Positions 25,077-28,723 of a DNA stretch of 28,723 nt are shown piece after piece. The stretch lies in the NCBI GenBank assembly GCA_947090635.1, contig CAMUOM010000008.1, positions 1-28,723 of the forward strand. Reading direction: 5' to 3'. The position numbers and the translations under genes are program-made. Numbering within the stretch: the first letter of the stretch is position 1; each line of letters opens with the position of its first letter. The notes beneath the pieces were generated by a model that was not told the DNA's origin, did no database searches, and saw nothing but the letters and a program-made list of their open reading frames with translations. This DNA comes from an uncultured Candidatus Saccharibacteria bacterium. Lineage in GTDB: Bacteria > Patescibacteriota > Saccharimonadia > Saccharimonadales > Saccharimonadaceae.

Positions 25077-25424
25077 GACCAGATGGCCGGTAAGCCGGGT
25101 TTTGTCGAGAATGATCATCTATCTAGACATCTTGTCGCCAAGACGTTCAAGCGGATAAGCGGCGAGCCGACGAGCAGCCGGTGCTCTCGCCTCCTTGCAG
25201 CCAACAGGGTTTACCCCCGCCCCGTGTCACCATGGGGCGCCGTAGTCTCTTACACTACTCTTTTCACCCTTACCGACAGCGCGAACGCCGCCGGCGGTAT
25301 CAGTTTCTGTGGCACTTTCCCTAAGGTCGCCCTTGGTTGCCGTTAGCAACTGTTGTCGCTCTGCGCTGCCCGGACTTTCCTCTTACCGACCTCTAGCCGG
25401 CAAGCGATCATTTAGCCATCTGGC
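25077..25424 (-). ncRNA. rnpB: RNase P RNA (type A-like)
   Basis: About 348 nt. It contains the universal GAGGAAAGTCCGGGC near the 5' end, ACAGAAA, GGGTAAGGGTGAAAAG-type P-loop sequence, GTAAACCC, and the 3' block AGATAGATGATCAT...ACAAAACCCGGCTTA. The ends pair as GCCAGATGGC/GCCATCTGG (P1). It is the catalytic RNA for tRNA 5' maturation. Ends are estimated from P1 and the promoter at 25431-25436. Confidence 0.95.
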
Positions 25425-25430
25425 ATTACT

Positions 25431-25439
25431 ATTATACCA
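25431..25439 (-). promoter_or_regulatory. rnpB extended -10 promoter
   Basis: TGG-TATAAT on the minus strand (TATAAT 25436-25431), 7 nt before the RNase P RNA start. It abuts the stop codon of the upstream Nudix-RNase H gene, so any -35 lies inside that coding sequence. Confidence 0.65.
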
Positions 25440-26330
25440 CTATATGACGAAATCTCGCGGCTCCGTATTGCCCTTGTTTTCGTCTAAGATGCGGTTGACC
25501 AAGCTGTCCGCCAGGCGGTTGTACTCGCGATGCACGTGGCGGAAGGTGACACGGCGGAAGTGGAACAGCAAGTGGATAATGCGGTCGTGAATGGCGCGGA
25601 ACTCCGGATTTTTGACGTCAAAGAGTCCGTTGATTTGCCCCACCACCATCAAGCTGTCACTGTAATACTCCACCACCTCGGCATGCAGCTCAATCGCGCG
25701 CTTCAGCGCCAGCTCCACCGCGATGTACTCGGCAGTACCACTGTCGCTGCGGCCCAAAAACCGCCCGCCCTGCGCGATGGTCTGGCCGTCCGTGCCCATG
25801 ATGATGTACGCGCTAGCACTCTGGCCGGGGTTACCACGCGAGCCGCCGTCAGAGTGAATCACCACAGTTTTAAGCTTCTTGTCTTCATTGCTCCGGTCAC
25901 GAATAAAGTCGCGGTCAGCCACGGCTTCGCTCCCCAGTCCCAAAATAACGCTGGTAGAATTGGTGCACAACTGGCCGTCTAGGTCGGTCAAATCCGCCCA
26001 CATGTAGTTGTGATACTCATCGTCGAGCGTGACGCGCGAGTCGTGGCCGCCAGCCAGTGTGACGTCAAAGACAATAAAAATATACTGCAGCTGCCGGTCG
26101 TCGGGGTCGATAAAGCTGACCACATCGCGCAAGTGGTAGGTCTCCGGTTCGATGCCGGCATGAATCTGCAAACTACGCTTCAGGGCGTCTACTGGCTGCT
26201 CACCGATGTGTAGCGCCCCGCCCGGCAACTCATACAGACCCGCGATTGACGGGCGGCCGCCGTGACGTCTCAACAGCAAAACGTTGCCGTGTCGGTGAAC
26301 GATTGCGCGAATAACGACCTTTTGCTTCAT
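25440..26330 (-). CDS. Fusion of a degenerate Nudix domain and RNase H
   Basis: 296 aa from the ATG at 26330 (MKQKVVIRA); an in-frame TTG at 26339 is less likely. Residues 1-130 form a Nudix fold with the box start G38-x5-E44 and Arg52. The metal-binding REUXEExGU motif reads RSLQIHAGI, so three catalytic Glu are replaced (Ser53, Ile56, His57) and hydrolase activity is probably lost. Residues about 153-285 are RNase HI-like with the full DEDD set: Asp161 (HSDGGSRGNPG), Glu201 (TAEY), Asp225 (SDSL) and Asp275 (RLADSL). It should cleave RNA in RNA-DNA hybrids; the Nudix part may bind nucleotide or RNA (inferred). It lies 22 nt downstream of the 6S-like leader RNA. Confidence 0.85.
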   Translation of the reverse strand: MKQKVVIRAIVHRHGNVLLLRRHGGRPSIAGLYELPGGALHIGEQPVDALKRSLQIHAGIEPETYHLRDVVSFIDPDDRQLQYIFIVFDVTLAGGHDSRVTLDDEYHNYMWADLTDLDGQLCTNSTSVILGLGSEAVADRDFIRDRSNEDKKLKTVVIHSDGGSRGNPGQSASAYIIMGTDGQTIAQGGRFLGRSDSGTAEYIAVELALKRAIELHAEVVEYYSDSLMVVGQINGLFDVKNPEFRAIHDRIIHLLFHFRRVTFRHVHREYNRLADSLVNRILDENKGNTEPRDFVI

Positions 26331-26351
26331 ACCACCCAAATAATTTCCAAA

Positions 26352-26477
26352 AGTCCCAAGATGCGCCTAGATCCCCCGGTTATAGTCCAGGTGGGTGTCC
26401 GCAACCTGCCACCACGGTGACAAATCATTAGGACTCCCGATCTAATTTTGTTAGGAAATAATTGCAATCCTAGGACT
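26352..26477 (-). ncRNA. 6S-like rod-shaped leader RNA (candidate)
   Basis: An extended -10 TGG-TATAAT (26489-26484) puts the start at about 26477, exactly where a closing stem begins. ATCCTAGGACT (26467-26477) pairs with AGTCCCAAGAT (26352-26362; two G-U on the RNA). Inside follow TAGATC/GATCTA (26368-26373 with 26439-26444), AGTCC/GGACT (26384-26388 with 26431-26435) and GGTGG/CCACC (26390-26394 with 26409-26413). The internal loops give a rod of about 126 nt resembling 6S RNA. There is no strong U-run, so it may equally be a structured 5' leader of the RNase H gene. Confidence 0.4.
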
Positions 26478-26581
26478 ACTCTTATTATACCACACTTTAG
26501 GTTAACACAAGTGGGTTGAGGAAATAGTGGTACAAAGCCAGAGCGTCGGCATTTCCAATTTGGCGCGCCACCACCGCCACA

Positions 26582-28571
26582 TTAATTCTGCGCCGTCGGC
26601 GCGAGCGCGACGCGGAAGGCGCTGAGGCTGCTACCATAGATAGCTTGATTATGAGCATAAAATAACCCAGAGAACGAGCCAGAGATACAGCTGCCGCCAC
26701 GGTAGAACCAAGTATAGGATGCACTATCTTTCTCTACGAAATAAGCATATTGATTGAGCCACATATTGGTTCCATAACTACTTGAACCATTATGGGTTTC
26801 ATAGAGGGCTTGACCACCACAGGTTTGGTATGTACAAGAGTTGAAGTCTTTAAAGTTATAGGTATTGACGTATGGCGGGTGAGCCGCTGAACCAAAGTAG
26901 TTAGTACTTGAGTTGCTTAAGTTATCGCTATAGCTGGCTGCGACGTATTCATAACCGCCACCAGACATATCGTAGATGCCATAGACATTGTTGGTGGTGC
27001 TAGTAAACTGGCCATCATTAGTATTGTAATTATAACCAGTATTATTATAGCTAGGATTAATGTGGACGCCATTGTAACCGACACCATACTTGCTGGCACT
27101 TAAGTAAGTCGCAGCACCCCAATCACTATTGTTAACCATGTGGGAGCTAAACTTAGCAAGGTTGTGACTATTTTGAGCAGTGGATACATTATTACCACCA
27201 ACGTTTTGTGGGTCGTGTACACCAATAAACTTAGCTACTATGTAGTATGTGCCAATGTCTTCACTCCTTATATAGTATTGGCCAGGCAAGACAGTCGGAT
27301 TACTAATACTACCCGTCGTCTCAAACTTAGCAAACCAGATACCGTTGAGCTCTTTCTTACCAAAGCTAAATGCAGGATGAGTAGCCCACGTAGACACCTC
27401 ACCGCCCATCACTGGTAACTCACGACTAACATTACACTCGGTGCGGTAATCCTTGCTATTGCCGGTCTTGCAAGCCAGCGGGCGCTTCTTTGGCGTCTTA
27501 GTGTTTTCAAATTTAATGTCAAAGTTCTGCTCTTTTACAGGTTTATCTGTACCATCACGGCGCATTACCTCGTATGTGTAGCGTGGAATGTATACCCAGA
27601 AACCGAGGATGTCGGCTTGGTCTACCACCCTATCTTTGCCTTGGTATTTAGCAAGAGCCTCTTTTTTCACCGTTACAGCATTTGCCCACTGCTTCTTACC
27701 ATAGTTGTACCAATTACCCTTAGTGTCCTCATCTTCTGGGTTAGAAATGCTGGTCCACTGGGCATTAGTCGTCGTGCCAGTATACTTTACTGGTATCATG
27801 TTCTTATCTAAATCAACCAAACAGGAGCTGTTATTATCGCCCGAGCGGCATATATCTGATGGGGCGGTTTTAACAGTGCGCTGCTGCCAATCTACCGGCT
27901 TTGGTGCTGGCTTGGTGGTTGCGGTATATATAATAGCGGTACTGTAGCTGCCACTAGCTAGTTTAGCTGGGTCGACGTTGGCGGCGAAGGTAACGGACTT
28001 GGTGCAGTTGGCTGGATTAGTACAACCGGCTGGCTTGGCCTTGGTGACGTCAGCAATCACAGCTGGTGTAGACTGGGCGGCTGGGATAGCGCTGAAGGTA
28101 GTAGCGGACTTATTAAGAGAATAGCCCCACTGGTTGGCATTAAGAGCGACCGGAGTGGAGCTTGGGGTGGCGGAGATTTTATGTGTTGAGTCCTTACTAT
28201 TTACAAGGTCGGCGGTATCGGCTTGCATGGTGAGGTTAAAGCCGTAAGGCTTGCCGGTCTTGACGGTGACGTTGGTGGTATCTTTATAGAGGTTGCCGGA
28301 TGGCTGAAGCGCTGCGTTCTTGTCAACCGCAATGCTGACAGTATTATCGTCGGTCGCATGGGCTGGCGTGACTAAGATTAATGGCGCAAAAGCTAAAACA
28401 AACAGACCGAGTGCCACCCCGCGGGCGAGACCGCCCGCCAATAAATTATTGCGGCTGGTTATTGGCGCCAGAGGCGCCGGAGTGGCTATTTTACCCCTAC
28501 TTTTAGTAGTTTGAGATAAGAGGCTTAAAAGTTTACCCCCCCCCCACAGCTGTTTGCCGTAATTTACTCAT
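26582..28571 (-). CDS. FGE-like surface protein, out of frame at a G10 tract
   Basis: Start ATG at 28571 by homology with the 394-aa paralog, with GGAGGACA upstream. After codon 8 the G-run is ten long; the paralog has six. With ten, translation ends after 15 codons (MSKLRQTAVGGGVNF). From the tract onward one open frame of about 660 codons runs to 26582. It encodes a signal region (hydrophobic core VALGLFVLAFAPLILVTPAHA), the family N-terminal domain, and an FGE/C-type-lectin domain with GIWFAKFETTG, SKYGVGYNGVHIN, GIYDMSGGGYEY and the terminal RGGSCISGSFSGLFY...SAFRVAL. A TTG at 28441 could give a 619-aa product, but it would lack the basic N-terminal region and no ribosome site is seen. 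Closest relative in the window is 261-2237. Confidence 0.75.
26612..26701 (-). other. Candidate variable region of the second FGE-like surface gene
   Basis: It occupies the same place as 282-398 in the other FGE-like gene: RGGSCISGSFSGLF... to SAFR. About 14 of 30 codons are NNC, with many NNT as well, so the signature is weaker. GCGCC/GGCGC (26590-26602) forms a short hairpin just after it, inside the last codons. Confidence 0.3.
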
Positions 28572-28650
28572 GTTGTTTTTGTCCTCCATTTTTGGTTATT
28601 GTCCTATTTTAGGTTTATCTCTGCCACCACGGCTAGATACTTGCATTATA
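28462..28650 (-). repeat. Direct repeat copy 2: surface-gene promoter, leader and signal region
   Basis: Nearly identical to 5171-5354, with a few substitutions and a longer G-tract. It is a substrate for recombination or gene conversion between the two surface loci. Confidence 0.8.
28536..28545 (-). repeat. Homopolymer tract (G10 on coding strand) in a signal-peptide region
   Basis: Ten consecutive C on the plus strand, 26-35 nt inside the gene from its ATG. Tract lengths of 9 or 12 would restore the frame seen in the paralog (6). It is the only homopolymer of this length noticed in a coding region of the window. Confidence 0.85.
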
Positions 28651-28673
28651 ACACAAGCACAATAATTCACCAA
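28645..28673 (-). promoter_or_regulatory. Surface-family promoter upstream of the G10 gene
   Basis: TATAAT (28650-28645) with a TGT extension, a 17-nt spacer and -35 TTGGTG (28673-28668), then the shared GCAAGTATCTAGCCGTGGTGG leader. The promoter is intact although the reading frame is not. Confidence 0.75.
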
Positions 28674-28723
28674 ACTTTCGCACTCAACTTAAAACCGCCA
28701 CCGCCCCGCGGTGGCGTGCAAAA

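Noticed and set aside
26582..28571. Pseudogene
   Set aside because: The only lesion is the homopolymer length. The rest of the frame, promoter and ribosome site are intact, which fits a reversible switch better than decay.

Overview
This window is bacterial chromosome from a member of Candidatus Saccharibacteria (TM7), in the Patescibacteria/CPR. The 16S rRNA gene at 8633-10103 reads as a TM7-type sequence, including its diverged 'ACATAAAGGAATTGACGG' primer site. Compact operons, strong TTGACA/TATAAT promoters with extended -10 elements, and short U-run terminators fit this. No phage, insertion sequence or CRISPR array was seen.

Layout. Genes from 261 to 19788 are all on the minus strand. 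(1) 261-5276 is a surface-protein island. Three secreted paralogs share one N-terminal domain; one of them (261-2237) carries a formylglycine-generating-enzyme/C-type-lectin-like C-terminal domain, and a small hypothetical gene sits between them. (2) 5414-5573 holds tRNA-Ile and tRNA-Ala. (3) 5666-8293 holds two membrane proteins of unknown role. (4) 8465-10293 is a solitary 16S rRNA transcription unit with its own promoter, processing stem and terminator; no 23S, 5S or tRNA follows. (5) 10525-15630 is gyrB-gyrA plus a DUF212/PAP2-like membrane gene. (6) 15823-19302 holds a VirD4/TraG-like type IV secretion ATPase and a small partner. (7) 19789-21308 has no convincing protein gene but contains structured-RNA signals, including a well-delimited candidate small RNA. 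(8) 21309-21729 is tmRNA. (9) comM, tRNA-Asn and infC-rpmI-rplT then run on the plus strand. (10) rnpB, a Nudix-RNase H fusion, a 6S-like leader RNA and a fourth, FGE-like surface paralog are on the minus strand.

How it fits together. The core is information processing: ribosome, gyrase, RNase P, tmRNA, IF3, L35 and L20. DNA handling (ComM, T4SS-type ATPase) and a family of secreted surface proteins are added to it. Three of the four surface genes share a near-identical promoter and leader. The FGE-like pair shows two possible diversification signals. The 261-2237 gene ends in a block rich in NNC codons, followed by a GC-rich hairpin, as in targets of diversity-generating retroelements. The 26582-28571 gene has a G10 tract that puts it out of frame relative to its G6 paralog, which suggests phase variation. 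No reverse transcriptase or template repeat lies in the window, so the retroelement link is inference.
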